From: Acorus gramineus
Taxonomy: Eukaryota; Streptophyta; Magnoliopsida; Acorales; Acoraceae
DNA: 64,000 bases
Assembly: GCA_030737835.1 (NCBI GenBank)
Contig: CM060849.1
Coordinates: 6,324,001-6,388,000, forward strand
Direction of reading: 5' to 3'
Made by a program: the position numbers and the translations under genes. The notes under the pieces were generated by a model. It was given only the letters and a program-made list of their open reading frames with translations. It had not been told where the DNA came from and searched no databases. Positions within the stretch are counted from its first letter, which is position 1; every line of letters begins with the position of its first letter. Shown piece by piece: positions 12,099 to 25,259 of the stretch.

Positions 12099-12522
12099 GG
12101 TGATGCCGTTTGGAACAGGAATAAGTCCCTGGATAATCTGATATTGATTGGAATAGAGGTTTTAACCTGTTTGTTTTCTTGGTATAACCTGGGATATTTT
12201 ATGCAGAATAAACTGGTATAAAGTGGTATATGGATTCCAACCAACCCCTGGAATTAAAATTATCATAGGTTATTCCATCCAAAGAATATGTGGGCCCACT
12301 GTCAAATCAGCTATCATTATTTTTTCACCTTTTATAAATCTTTGTCCATATTTTATTCACATTTTACTCAAACAACAAAACATTTATTCTTACATTTACT
12401 AACGAGAATAATTCAAAACACAACCAAACAAAAAATCACTTTATCCTTATTTATACTCATTTATGCCGGAATAAATGTATACCCAAAAATAAATCATATT
12501 CCCGTTCTAAATGGGGACGATT
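12099..12522. mobile_element. possible MITE with short imperfect inverted ends
   Basis: The left end (GATGCCGTTTGGAACAGGAAT) and the inverse of the right end (TCGTCCCCATTTAGAACGGGAAT) match imperfectly over about 25 bases. The 424-bp inside is non-coding. No clear target duplication was found, so this is a weak call. Confidence 0.35.
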
Positions 12523-12914
12523 AGGCTCAACTATAACCTAAACCAAGACAAATCTAATCAAATTTAGGTTGGATCTAGATCAAGGACCCTAGTTCAGTTT
12601 CAATCCGAACAATATGAGATAAGTGACATATTTTAAAGTATAATTTACATTTTAATATGTGATATAAAATCTGAATTGCTTAATTTGTTTTATCATGAAT
12701 TCTATTATTTTTATTTCTTATTTTTTTCATTCTCTATTTGTTATATATAATCTCTAATATCTATGCTATCGAGTGCGATTATACTTTGTTGTGGTTCTTA
12801 TGTCGTTCAAATTGTTCAAAACAATACTATTTTCAAATTAAAAAAACACTTAAACATGATCTAACACACCAGGAGGCCTCCAAATCTTAATTTTTGTGTG
12901 GGCATTTAAAATGA

Positions 12915-12944
12915 CTAGTTGAAGCACATGTGTGTTACACATGT
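12915..12944 (-). other. Helitron 3' terminus: hairpin plus CTAG
   Basis: ACATGTGT (12926-12933) and ACACATGT (12937-12944) form a perfect 8-bp stem with a 3-nt loop. Seven bases later on the minus strand comes CTAG (12918-12915), followed by a T. Hairpin, short spacer and CTRR are the diagnostic 3' end of Helitrons and act as the termination signal. Confidence 0.85.
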
Positions 12945-13864
12945 ATTAATTTTATGAAGGATGTGTTAATCGAAGAGCACATGAAATACACTGTAGATAA
13001 TACATAATGTAATATGATATCAATAGTCATTATTAAAACATTTAGAGTTGTTATACGAGACCGGTGATGATGTTTCTAATAATATCAAGCCGAGAATGAA
13101 AGTGTTTTAAGGTTTAGAGAAATGAAACTAAAACAATTAGGAGAGGAAGATTTTATATTTGAACATGTAACTCTAATACGTGATAATGAATTTATTCATA
13201 CTTTACTATTGGGAGAAAAAAAGAACCGAAATGCTGTAAGACATAAATCGTGAAAAATTGCATTCTTGTTTAACAATAATAGAAAAGGAATAGATCAACC
13301 TAAGCATGTAACTTTACCTATCAAATTAAGGGAGCGTACACCATTCTTTTTCTTTTGAAATCGAGAGCAATTTAACTTGTGCAGAACATATACAAAGATC
13401 ATAAGGAGAAGTTTCTAGTCAATAAGACAATTCTAAAAATTTATTATAGGGAATAGATGGATGTGTAAAGTATAGTGTAGTTCAAAACCCAAGCTGCAGC
13501 ACAGTCTCTGAAAGTGTTAGTCATACAAGAATCCACTAATATTAAGTAAGATCTTAGATTAGAACAATATATATGGATGTAAAACAGGACACAAACGGAA
13601 TATTTGAACCATCAACCAACCATGCATTACTAAGTAATAAAATTGGAAAGAAAATGAAACATGTCCATGAGAGAATCATGGCTGATCAGCTCAGTATCCT
13701 TGGAAAACACCAGATTCTGCAAAGTAATGAAGAACACAAGCAATTTCATTTCTATGAACCTTACTTTGGTTATATTTAAAATCCCTTCTTGTGGGCTGAC
13801 TTCATCCATCGACCTCATTAATACAAATTATTGGTAAGATGCCCATGCAATTAAGAATGCAATT
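12945..13864. other. non-coding 3' tail of the Helitron
   Basis: AT-rich sequence between the 3' hairpin and the solo LTR. No coding similarity is visible. One plus-strand open frame (13573-13779) shows no domain and is probably chance. Confidence 0.45.
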
Positions 13865-16637
13865 TGTTATGTTTGTGTCACTTTTGAGTGATTAAATATC
13901 ATGTTTTTATTTCTTTTTAGAGTTCAGACGCTTAATTTAAAAATATAACCGCATATCGGTGATCCTGCTTTGACCTACATATAAATTTTCATCGCGTTCT
14001 GACATCGTTTTAAAAATTATACTGTTCCAAATGGTATCCGTGTTTAGCTGTTATTGGGTTTTGGTTGGTTGTTTAATTGGGTGGGTGGTGACTCTAGGCA
14101 AGTATCACCCCATTCTCCAACCCTTGGTTCTTAATGTCTCTATTAGAGGTGGGTGTCAGCCTAAGCATACCCCCCTTCTTATCTCATCACACCAAGCACA
14201 TTTGTACCTCTTTTGCCCCCATCTCACACTCAAAACCCTAAATTGAGTTTAATCTCTCTCTCTCCCCCTTTCATTCTCTCTAGGGCAGCCCCCTTTGTGT
14301 GTGATTTTTGGTGGTGCAAGTGAAGATGAAAAGAAGAAAATGAAGGAAGAGTGAAAAGGATGGTGAGTATGTGTGTGAACCTTGTATTTTCCCCCACCTC
14401 CCTCTTCTTCTCCATGGCATTCTTTTAACCTCATTGTTTGTTTTGGCTTATGTGAGGGTGTTGATCTAGTGGTGGTAATGGCTATGCATGTGTGATGGAT
14501 TGATTGCTTGTGGTGGTGGTGGTGGTGGAATCCCTTGTGTGCATCATTTTCCCTCTTCTTCTCATGGTATGTTTGTTTCCCCTTTGTGTCATGTAAGTGT
14601 TTGTGTTTATGCTTCAATGAAGTATGAGTGTTGTTATCTAGTGCTTTGGATGGTCAGCAAGGATGCATAGGTGTTGTTGTATGTGTTTTTCCCCTTTCCT
14701 TGTTGTTGGGAGTTTTGTGTTATAATATTGCAGATTTCTGTCATCTAACAATCCTTGTGAAACTAGTACTTAGAGACATATTTTTAGGAGTGTGTCCTCA
14801 TATGATATGATCATCCATATGTCTAGATTCTATATATGAAATTTGGTATCATAATATTATCCATGTTGTAAGTTAGAACCTGATTTGCATGGACTGTTCA
14901 GATTCACGTAGAAAATGACCAGTTTCTAGAAACATTTTATTTCGACCATGTAGAGGCCAAATCAGATTATGATGTCTTCACGGATTATGATCCTAACATG
15001 TCACATAACATGTAAGATTTATTTCAGAATTATTGAATGTGTCTTTGGGGCTGTGGAGATTAAAGTTTAGTGCTGGTTGTAGTAGATGCACCAATTTTAC
15101 TTGATTGTGTGTCAAAGAGCTATTATGCATGATGTGAGAACCATCAAGAGTTAGTGTCTTTATGAAATTTGCTTGAATGTGTGTCAGGAGACTTCATATT
15201 TTAATTGAGCATCATTGATTGTGTTTTGCAGCTTTCGTTGACAGAACTCGCGATGATCTGGGTAACAGTGAGTGGTTCGATCCACCCACTTAGGAAGCGC
15301 GTAATGCTCCGTGTATTCTAAGAGTGCTGTAGTTATGTAGTATTTGTATAAATGGACGTATTATTAGGATTATAACTTACCATGTTAGATAATGCATACA
15401 TATATTTATAAATTGTATTTTACGACAACTTAGATCGCACCCATTACTTGTTTGTACACCATAATACACGCATAAATAACCGTATTTTTATACAACTATT
15501 GCTAGCATGATATTGTATCTTATGTATTTAATATCATTGAATATGGTATGCCATAGGAGATTCGTATATTGAATTTGCTCAATGATTAGTTAAATATGTG
15601 GTATGCTATTTATCATTAAGTTTGTATGGTTCCATACTTAGCTTTGATATATTATGGCATATTAAAGCTAAATACTTGAATACTAAACTTTGCCTATCAG
15701 TTATAGGTGTGTGTAGGACCCGCCTTTGGGGTCATGCTAGGAAATTATTCAGTTGTGAATATAGTTAATCTTCCCGCATCCGAGGGATGCAACTTTATAG
15801 GAATTCATGAGAATTCGATAGCGTATCAGTAATGACTAACCGATAGTGGAGGATTCATAAGGGTTATATTGTGAGTGTAGAGTGTTTCTTTTACACATCA
15901 TCGTGCGTTGAAGCTATCCAGCGTCGAAACTTTCCTGCGTGATGCCGCCATAATGTTGGAAGGCCGTCAGGAAGAGGGCTACCTAGAAGAAGGGTATCGG
16001 ATGATGTAGGGCGTTAGCGTATTGATTTCTCCCAAAAGTCTCTTGACATCCCTATGGGCAATAGTGAGGGCACGTCATTCCGTGATGTTCTGTTATTATA
16101 GGTTATTTCATGTCTTGGTTGAAACTATTATTGTACTATTGATGTGATATAGATGCGGTGTGTGGCTTCTTACCATTCACTGAGCTTGTAGCTCACCCCT
16201 CGTGTATTGTTCCTCCACCAGGGGCTGAGTTGATCTTGAAGGAGGAGCTCCGTGAGGTGGGATTCCAATAGTTGTTGCAGCGTCCGGTCTTTTGGTTTTG
16301 CGAGCGTGAGACCGTCAACATTCCTCTTACCTGTATGTTATGGTATTCATGCTTGAGACACATGTCGTTATTTTTAGTTGATTTTAACTAGACTTAGCTC
16401 TCACGGGACAGTAATTGTGTTAATTGAATCTGTAATATTACTTTGAATTATAAATTTATGTCATTTTACGCTTCCGCACTTTCTGATAAGCTATCTATTA
16501 TTATTGCTTTGTTAAACCAGATATGTCATATGTTAAATCATCGATGTATCCCTTAGAGTCATTATTGATCTCTTTTATTGATCACCTGATATTTATATAA
16601 TGCTACAATCCAGAGACGGCCGCTCCGGGGCGTAACA
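13865..16637 (+). mobile_element. solo LTR (2773 bp) of the long-LTR chromovirus family, TSD CAATT
   Basis: The segment starts TGTTATGTTTGTGTCAC, ends CCGGGGCGTAACA and is flanked by perfect CAATT duplications (13860-13864 and 16638-16642). Its ends and several inner blocks match the LTRs at 35209-38599 and 53296-56274: the TTGCAG...GGTGAGTGG-like block near 15230-15290, the CACTGAGC...GCTCACCCCTCG block near 16180, and the TCTCACGGGACAG...CTTCCGCA block near 16400-16475. It lacks the very GC-rich block of the other copies and is the most diverged. With no internal region, it is best explained by LTR-LTR recombination. It lies in opposite orientation to the Helitron it entered. Confidence 0.88.
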
Positions 16638-16642
16638 CAATT

Positions 16643-19600
16643 CCCTTGCATTTAATATCATTCAAAGTTAACACAACATAAAGAAGTATTAATTTGTTTT
16701 GGCAATACAATGATGCATTACATTCTAATAACGAAAAGCCTTCATAGATGAAGGGTAAGGTTGAAGCAGTCCTTTTTATTTAGTCAATCAATTAAAATAA
16801 TCCTAAATCCAAGCAATTTTTCCACTGTTAAGCTTCAAAGACTGGAAACTTCATTCTAAATTTTTTTCTTTTGTTGCAGACTCCATCGTTCTTCCTGATG
16901 TCCCCATCTTCCACCTCATCGATATGCTCTACATATTGAGTAATCCAATGTCCCATTACTCTGTAGTTTTCTGTAATTTTATTTGCCTTTGTGTAGAACA
17001 TCTATTTCTTCCCGATACATGATATCAAATTTCTGTTGAACTTGGATTACATCTCTTTCTGTATTTGGATGTTGAAAAATCAATATATTATAATATTTAA
17101 CATTAATTGAACCTAAAATATCATTTTACCTCCTCATTCATGTTTATATATTGTGACACAGGACAACCAAATAAAATCTCCGATTCATCAAAAAGGGTAA
17201 TCAGAACGCTTTGTATTTCATCCGTCACAAAAAGCTTGAGGAGGTACCTAAAAAATAAATGTTTGTCATAAGTAACATGTTGTCATACGATTAGGCCACC
17301 CATATTTTTGTAATATGCACCCTTGATTGTATTCAACATCTAATTTTTTACATTTGTAGCATTCCACTGCTTCTTCTTTCATTTTCACCTTACTAAAACA
17401 CTTTTCGCATGCATTGTAATACGGTTGTCTTTTATTTTCGATGCTGAGGATCTTTCCTCTGAAGGAGCAGGATCTTTCCTAATGTCCCCATCATATATAC
17501 CTGGACCGTAGATGTCCCTTCTCGGATTATTTGGTCAATTGTCATGTCTATGGAGTCTCGAACTGTCTTTATCGGTGAGAGAATAATTTTCTGTTCGCCA
17601 GAATTCTTCACAGATAGCAAACTGTAATTTTATGTTAGTTGTTTATCTAGAGTAATCCAACCAACTAAAGTTGAATATAATTAATAAATGAATCCGTAGA
17701 TCATACCGTGCTCGTAGCTCCTTTGCTTTTTTAATTTCCGGGTTTATTTCTATTGTTGTAGCTGTAACTGAATTGAGGAAATATTCACCTGACAGATGAA
17801 AATTTTATTTTTTTGTTATGCTAACTAAAAAATTAATTTAATTAACATGAATGGATAGTGGTATGGTTATATTAGAGAAGTATATGTTAAGATAAAGGCC
17901 TCACTCATTTTGCACATGATATATTATCCGGTCATGCTTTCAAATAACAAGGCATGCATAGTTTAAAATCACATTTATCAAGGCCCGACGCAATGACATT
18001 ACACCTTGCCATCCCCTTTTTTCACATTTGGCAAGTTTAAGAAATCATGACTGCAATTCCCACAAACATTTTGTTAAAAGAAGCCACTTTGTAAAGTTCT
18101 ATTTCTGAAGTGGGATAGTTCATCGAACTTTTTTTCTCCACTGTTTATATTGTAATTGCATATATGGGTTGTCACAAGTAACACTCATGGACAATTTAAA
18201 GTATAAAGGAGGAAGACAATGTATCAGTGGTTATATGATTTGATAAACTGAAAACACAAAATCATCATCTGTAGTGGACAAACAAATATGTATGGCTTAG
18301 AAGGGGTAATTCAAGAAAACAATTATGTGGATCACATGGCAATTGTGGGGAAAAAAAAAGGCATCCTCTTTAATACGAGGAGTGATACCAATTTTTAAAG
18401 ACTTGTGGATATCCTCTTCTCTATATTTAATGGTACTTTTCACACACATGTGAAGTCCCTACATGTGTATGTCACATCCCCAGATGAGACATTCTAACAA
18501 AAAAGACTCCAACAAAAAATAACCTATAGTCTGTTCCCTTCACAATGACACTAAAGTTTACATAAAATTTGTTAAATTTATTATAAAAAAAAAAAAGGAG
18601 AAAAGTATATAGAAGTCACAGAAAGAGGCATCTGCATTCAATTGTAAAACCCTTAAAAACAATTAAAGAAGACTCTAAAACTTTGTGGTACTAAATTTTC
18701 AGTTTTCAATTGCATACACGAATCGTAAAAAAAAAAAAAGGAATATGAGCCTAATTTCTTTGAAAAGAAGTGCTACATCATGTGCAAAGAAGCGTCAACT
18801 CACATATATCACAAAATCAAGTTTTCTTTTTCCAAAGCATGATATATGTGTAATAATCACATTTTTTAGGCCAAACAAACAGTGAACTTCTTGGAAAATT
18901 TGACAAATAAGATGGAGACAACAAATAACCAGACCAAAGATTCTAAATTTGTTTACCACAATTTAGCGTTAAGAATCTAAAAAAATAAAAAAGACCTCCT
19001 TTCTTTTCTAAAATGTAAAGACATCAAATCAGCAATACACAAACATAATTTAAATTTTAAAAAAAAGCAAAGGTGATGATAATAACATCCCAACAAGAAC
19101 TTATGTGAAGAAACTGAATTGAACACACATGAAGACCTCCAATTTTCATTCTCCCTCCAATCCAAGTTTCACATTTGTTCCATCTCCAAATCCCTTCTCA
19201 TCCAAAATACCCAAATTAAACACATGCAAACCTAATCAAATGATCGCACAAACACCAATTAAAGTTAATGAATCAACATTGAAACAAAGAAAACAAAAAC
19301 CCAGAACCAGTACAACGAATTCACGCCCACCGAAGCATTATCAAAGGATTTCAGACCTTAAAATACACATTGTCAAACAAATCAAACAAAGCTTGAAATA
19401 CTTTTTTTTTTCCAGCTTTGTTTGATTCTAAGGTATCCAAGATACCTTAAAATACCTTTAAATACCTGGAGCAGACCAAACTCATTGAAAAAAGAAAATC
19501 TTAATCGAATTACCTTCATAAATTTTACCCTTGACTCTTGATATTGCGATTATTGGATTGGTTGTGATCAATTCCTCCAACCGTTTCCCTTCATTTTCGA

Positions 19601-20557
19601 AAAGGTCACCCCATAATGTTAGTCGAACAGATTGTGACCTATTAGCAGCAAAACGTTTACAAATGTTATTTACCTATCTTATAGGTAGATTTAATATAGA
19701 ATAATAAAATGAGATGTGATCGTACTCTATATCTTTAATGATTATCTCTCTAACTTCTGTTGATGGATGATCCTTGCCCATTCTAAATGCAATCCTCACA
19801 TCCAATACGAAAGCTATAGTGTCTATATGAAATACTCAGGCAACCATTATTAGCATGAATGCATGCGATCCAAAAAAATAATATAATTTTGAAATTTGGT
19901 TTAAGGGTACATACCAAATTGATAATCCTCATTTATATCTTGAATGATTTTTTCTAACAGTACAAAATCATACATTGATTCTATTAAAGTCAAACCATTT
20001 GTGGATTCCACGATGCGGGTATGAGTTGCCAAGGATTACTGCATATTGTGAACCGAAGCATATTGAGGATGAACTGGTTTGACTAATCCGTTTGAAATGT
20101 GGTAAGTCCTATCCTTTAAGAGTAATTCCTTGAATTTGGAGATTGCATCATTGAATATTACAGCCTGTATTCTTGTGCCCTGTAGATGTATGTTGGTAAA
20201 GATTATTTTTTCAAATTAAATAACCAACGTAACCATATACACAATACAAACCTCTGCATCAATGACAATGAATTTCCATCTCTCCCCTGAGCCTTTCTCA
20301 TTGTTGTATTTTTCAATCAATCCGCGCCGCATAACTCGGACCTTAACATTCCACAGCTTGTCAAACTTTTTAAAAGCATTTATTGGTGTAGGATGATCCA
20401 CAAGATCATCATGAGTAGACATCATCTTTATCCGCCCCTTGTCTCCATGTTTAAATTTAAATTTTGTTAGGTATGACATAGATGAATGGAATAAATTTAA
20501 GTCAATAATGAAGAAATGAACATCAAATTTAATATTGACACAGTTATACCACTTCAT
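16643..20557 (-). pseudogene. Helitron-encoded RPA70-like single-strand DNA-binding protein, multi-exon, decayed
   Basis: The minus strand encodes pieces of a replication protein A large-subunit homologue, as often carried by plant Helitrons. Exon 1 (20557-20252) ends with a first OB-fold motif (KLWNVKVRVMRRG... FIVIDAE). A 68-nt GT-AG intron follows and exon 2 (20183-19917) continues in frame (GTRIQAVIFNDAI), with one internal TAA near 20037. Further coding blocks lie near 19833-19690, 19640-19505 (VRLTLWGDLFENEGKRLEEL), 17788-17708 (YFLNSVTATTIEINPEIKK), 17640-17460 and 17430-17060. The last carries a CEKC...CYKC zinc ribbon, like the DNA-binding domain C of RPA70. More tail sequence appears near 17040-16860. 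Stops and frame changes make a functional product unlikely. The 1.7-kb gap from 19500 to 17790 may be intron or insertion. Confidence 0.72.
17800..19500. other. non-coding gap inside the RPA-like gene
   Basis: AT-rich interval between two RPA-like coding blocks, bounded on the gene strand by GAAG-GTAATTCG (donor) and ATCTGTCAG (acceptor). It could be a natural long intron. It contains a plus-strand open frame (19129-19425, Ser/Pro/Lys-rich) with no recognisable domain, which might be captured sequence but cannot be assigned. Confidence 0.4.
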
Positions 20558-20625
20558 TACGTAACATTTTCCAAGATTTTCATGGTTTGTTTCTTATATT
20601 ATATTTCATGTAAATAAATTTTTTT

Positions 20626-22672
20626 TTACCTATTTCTGAGGAACACCTCTTTGTAAACCACATTTCTCGTGTATGTTCCTTGTACATGTCTTGGTTGTTC
20701 TACTTTGACAAGGATTTTTGTTGTAGACATAGAGACTCCTCTAGATAAGGCAACATATAGTTGACCATGAGAGAACACATGTTCAAGTAGATATATACCA
20801 ACATGTGGTATTGTTTGACCTTGTGCTTTATTTATGGTCATCGCGAAACATAAACTAATTAGGAATTGTTTTCCTTTAAACTTGAATGGGTAGCCTTCAT
20901 TTTCAGCTGGTGATAGCGGAATCCGTGCACTTGTTGCCAACATGTTGTCCGGTTGAGATTTTAGCTTGGATAACATTCTCGGGCATAATTTCGACATATC
21001 ATTCTTGTGCCATTGCATAAACCATTCGATGGGTCCAAGTTTCTTAGAAGCATGATTGGACAATTTGGCTTGAGGACTAATTTATGAGGGGGGAGTCCAT
21101 TAGGCATCAAGCTGTTCAAGAATTCTTGTTGGTAGTAATTATTTGTATCATCTATTGCCTCATCATAGCTGTAATATGTTTTGCTAATCCCAGGAAACAT
21201 ATCTATCAACTTTTCATTTAACGCATCAACATGTTCATTTTTTGTAGTAAGAATTGCCCGTTCCGTCATGTATTTAACCGACTGAAATTTTTTTTCTAAA
21301 GATGGGAATACACTGGCTATTAAAAAATTTTCAGTATCCTCATCATTGCCATGCCTAATGACCATTTCATGTGGAAGTAGGACCATATCATTATCAATTG
21401 TTCCTTCTGTTCCATTTCTTACTCTTAGAAGATAATCACTGAAATATGTATCTGTCCTTGCCCTCATATTTTTTTGTCAAACATAACTTTTCCATGTCAT
21501 CCCAAAGATAAGAGCATACCAAACTTGCATTAATAGTATCAGTTCTTGTACCGCGACGCACCACTGGTAGCACTTGCCTAAAATCACCACCAAAAACGAT
21601 CGTTTTCCCACTGAATGGAGTTTGAATGTCCATAATATCTCTTAAGCTCCTGTCTAAAGATTCAATAGCGTAACGCTTTGCCATCGGTGCCTCATCCCAT
21701 ATAATGAGTTTTGCTTTTCGAATGAGCTTTGCTGTCCCACTCTGTTTTGATATACTACAAGAGCTTGTAGGTGTGGTTAAGATTGGAATTTTAAAACGCG
21801 AATGTTCTGTTCTTCCACCAGGCATTATTGCGGCTGCGACACCTGATGTTACTGTGGCAAGGGCTATCATGCCTTCCTTTCTCACATCTGCAAGTATTGC
21901 ACGATAAAGATATGTTTTCCCAGTGCCACCAGAGCCATCAATGAAGAAAACTCTTGAATGTCCACGATAGACTCGTTCCATTATGACTGTATATGCAGTT
22001 CTTTGTTCCACATTCAAATTGGATGATGCAATAGAATCTTCTGGTGGGGTTTTCACTGCCATTTCTTCTGCAATTTCTATTGAATAGGAAAGTGGGTCAC
22101 TGGTAAGGTTTGAAGGCCCCTCAGGCAAATCATAATCTGTGATTCTTTTTCCCATACTTTCCAATAATAATTCAATGCTTCTTAACATGTATGAAATGCA
22201 ATATTCAGTTGACTGCCCCTGTATTTTTTGAAAGTCCTCAGACATGTGTTCAAAGTACGCATTCCATAGCTCTCTTACATTACATGGTTCACAGTGAACC
22301 AAGATGATGGTAAACAATGTACGAAGAGCATGTGGCATTTGGTACACTATTGCCTCATTTAGACATTCCCGCAGACTGTTATCTGATTCCAAGAGACCTC
22401 TCATTTGTGCAGATTCTTTGAATGATGAGCATGACACTCCCTCAACAGTTAACAAATTGCTAAACGAAGTGGGGCCTCTTACATGATTTAATAATAATCT
22501 TAAATAATATCTTTCTCCTTCTATGGGATTTGCTCCATTAACACGGCCGGTGACCTTTCCTTTTTTCCTTTTAGTCCAACATTTTCTTTGTTTATTCCAC
22601 ACATAATGCTCTGGGAACTCTGAATACAACAGACCACGTGTTTCATCATCAGTTGAACATTTTTAGAAGAAT
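20626..22672 (-). pseudogene. Helitron PIF1-like helicase domain, frameshifted
   Basis: This is the C-terminal helicase part of a Helitron Rep-helicase, which unwinds DNA during rolling-circle transposition. A 397-residue open stretch (22629-21436) carries Walker A IDGSGGTGKTYLYRA (near 21950-21905), Walker B IIWDEAPMAKR (near 21710-21680) and GGDFRQVLPVV. The frame shifts near 21460 into a piece with TYFSDYLLRV and RAILTTKNEHVDALNE. After another shift near 21000, PLSPAENEGYPFKFKGKQF leads to the last motifs, TINKAQGQT and QLYVALSRG (near 20850-20740). All PIF1 superfamily 1B motifs are visible, but at least two frame breaks inactivate the gene. It continues the Rep part just upstream. Confidence 0.85.
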
Positions 22673-22973
22673 TCTGTAAGCATTGTTCTATCATAGTTGT
22701 CCCTATGGATTATAGACTAAAGATTTTGAGTCTCCTGCTGATTGCCTATTTGGGAGATGAAGCTGTAAATTTATTGACTGCTGGATATATGTCGTTCAGA
22801 TTAAACTCAAAAATTCTCCATATCGCCTCTTGTGCTGACAGCCATCTAGCATCTTGAAATTGCTAGATCTCATCAACTGTGCGCTCTCCTTCACCAGGTG
22901 CAATATAGGCGGCAACCATATCATGTCCTTTGTAAATATACTTATACAAATATTTAACTGCTTTTAAACTTGA

Positions 22974-25250
22974 TCAGATCTCAACATTAATATGGCAATC
23001 GTATCTGGTCAACAAATAAGGATTATATGGAACCACCCATCTATTATCCAGCATCTTGTTGCGCACTCTCACTTGTTGATTATCATCTGTTCTTCTGTAA
23101 ATTAGATACGCATCTTGTCCTTGCAATGTCTTTGAACAAAAAGATCTTGGGTATCGATTCTTGCATTGTCCGTCTACCATGCAGGGGTTGTTCTTATTAA
23201 GATTACCACAAGGTCCATGCATCATATGTTTGACAATCATTTGATGTAGGACTCTAAATTTTATTTGATCAGGGATCTCAGCACATATGAATCTGTCATA
23301 ATCATCGGGAGTATTAATCTTATATCCAGGCTTCAATATGACCAACATGTATGCATGTGGAAGACCTCTTTTCTGAAATTCAATAACATGAACATGTGCT
23401 GCCACTTTGCCAAATACTTCTTTTTTGAAGAGCTGGTCCTTTAGATCCTGCAACTTTGCACAAAATACTCTAGAAGTTAAATCAAGTCTATCTTGGAGTA
23501 CTTGTCCTTTTAAATTCTCCTTTACCTCTTTCCAATCTGGATTACACATCATAGTAATGAACAAATCTGGTTTTCCAAATCGTTGGACCAATGCCATGGC
23601 ATCGAGATATCTCCTACGCATGTCTCGTGGTCCTCAAACAAAAGAAGCAGGCAGGACTATCCTTTGACCAATTTCACTTCCTCTAGTTTCCCCTGCTATG
23701 ACACTGTCAACTATTCTTTGATACAACTCTGCTCTAATTTTTACCTGTTGTCTCCGGTAATAATCAAGTCTTGTTGTTTCAAGTTTTATGTACATATCCA
23801 CAACATATTGTTGGAGCAACCTTCCCGCTAACAAAAGAATAGACTGTCCGGCATCACGAATCTGTAGCTTATAAGAATAGTATTGCCGACATGAGACCCT
23901 TCCAATCCTATCGTGAGAGAATTTTGCATAGAAGTTTTATTTATGAGTTGTATTGCCAATAGTAAATCTTGTTAAAAAATTATATACATATAATATTACC
24001 GTGCCATTCTTGGTCCAATATGTCTTGAGTTTCTGTTATGCCTAATGTACTTGATGAGTCATGTACTTGCGATCTTCTATTGTCCTGTGAATCAACTAAG
24101 AAGCCCCTTTTTTTAATATTTAGATGCCATCAAACCTCTCCTTTAGGGAATAATAAAGGATATTGTAATGGATCATAACATCCAAAATAATGTTTGATTG
24201 TATGCCTTTGGCCAGAATGAGCATGAACTATTATATCTCTCTCAAATGGTACATTTGGATTGTTTCCTTCAATCCATATGGCCGCAACCTGATCTACTGA
24301 GGGTAAGTTGTAAACTCGTTGGTCTAGCCTTACATCTTTTGTGATACGAATATTGAAGTTATCCAATGAAGTGAAGTCCTTTAGGCAACGTAATATCTGA
24401 GCATAAGGGTTTCCTTCGAGAATTTTCATCAGTTTCATGATCACAACCTCATTCAACTTAGCACCTGGTAGCACCTGCATTTTGCTGTGTACTTCATTAT
24501 TTGTCATAGAAGTACAACTGAAAGTAGGTCGGCGTGTCCTCTTTAGGGATCAATGACGGTAGGTTGTGATATATTTGGCCTTGCACACGAAAAGTGTAGA
24601 CACCTTGTCTTGATGTTGTAAGATCTTTGTCTAGATGTACTCCGAAAGATGTGAATGAGAAAACACTATTATAGGCTCTTTTATGTTTCGTCTAAAGTGG
24701 ATTGCTTCCACTGAATTGGATGTGAATAGCTCATGTAGATCTTGCGGAACATTCATTTCAGCTAGTTCTATTTCACCATTGTAGCAGCAGAATGTTGGTG
24801 GTTCATATTGGAATTTTTTGGCGCCATAATGAATGCAATGGATATAGCTCCCCAATTGATTCAAAGTTGAACATACTGGTTCATGTACTTGCTGACCTAA
24901 GAAATTGATTGTAGCAGTAGAAACTAAGATTTTTATTTGCATGTACCTAGCTTGAAAGATGAACTGACCATATGTTTTTATTTGTGTTTGTAATTAGAGA
25001 TTTAGATATTTCACTAACCTTCATATTCATATGAATTTAGTCGCGCTCTAAGCAGACTACTTGTTCTTTGTCCTCTATTTGTACTAAGACTTGTACTCTC
25101 TAATTGTTCTTCTGTGTCTGCATTGTTCATTGTCCTTTTTTAACATTCTTCTACTCTTTGAATATATAACCGTCTTTCTTCATTACCCAATCCAGCATAT
25201 GTATTAATTGATTCACGATTCTTATGTCTCGCAAATTTCTTTGAAGCACT
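22974..25250 (-). pseudogene. Helitron Rep (HUH endonuclease) region and N-terminal part, broken
   Basis: In minus-strand order: a short N-terminal basic segment (25250-25140, NTYAGLGNEERRLYI); the cysteine-containing FQYEPPTFCCYNGEIEL block (24942-24631); the block ending FGCYDPLQYPLLFPKGEV (24507-24130); a linker (23834-23634); and the Rep core (23621-22974). The Rep core has DLFITMMCNPDW, then EFQKRGLPHAYM, where the second histidine of the HUH motif is a tyrosine (codon 23351-23349). It ends LTRYDCHINVEI with the usual catalytic tyrosine region. At least four frame breaks separate the pieces. Full Rep-helicases are about 1,300-1,500 residues; this locus retains most of that length in fragments. 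Confidence 0.82.
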
Positions 25251-25259
25251 CTATGTCAT

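Noticed and set aside
14249..14617. His-rich minus-strand open frame near 14.4 kb
   Set aside because: It lies inside the solo LTR and comes from a GGT repeat; no domain.
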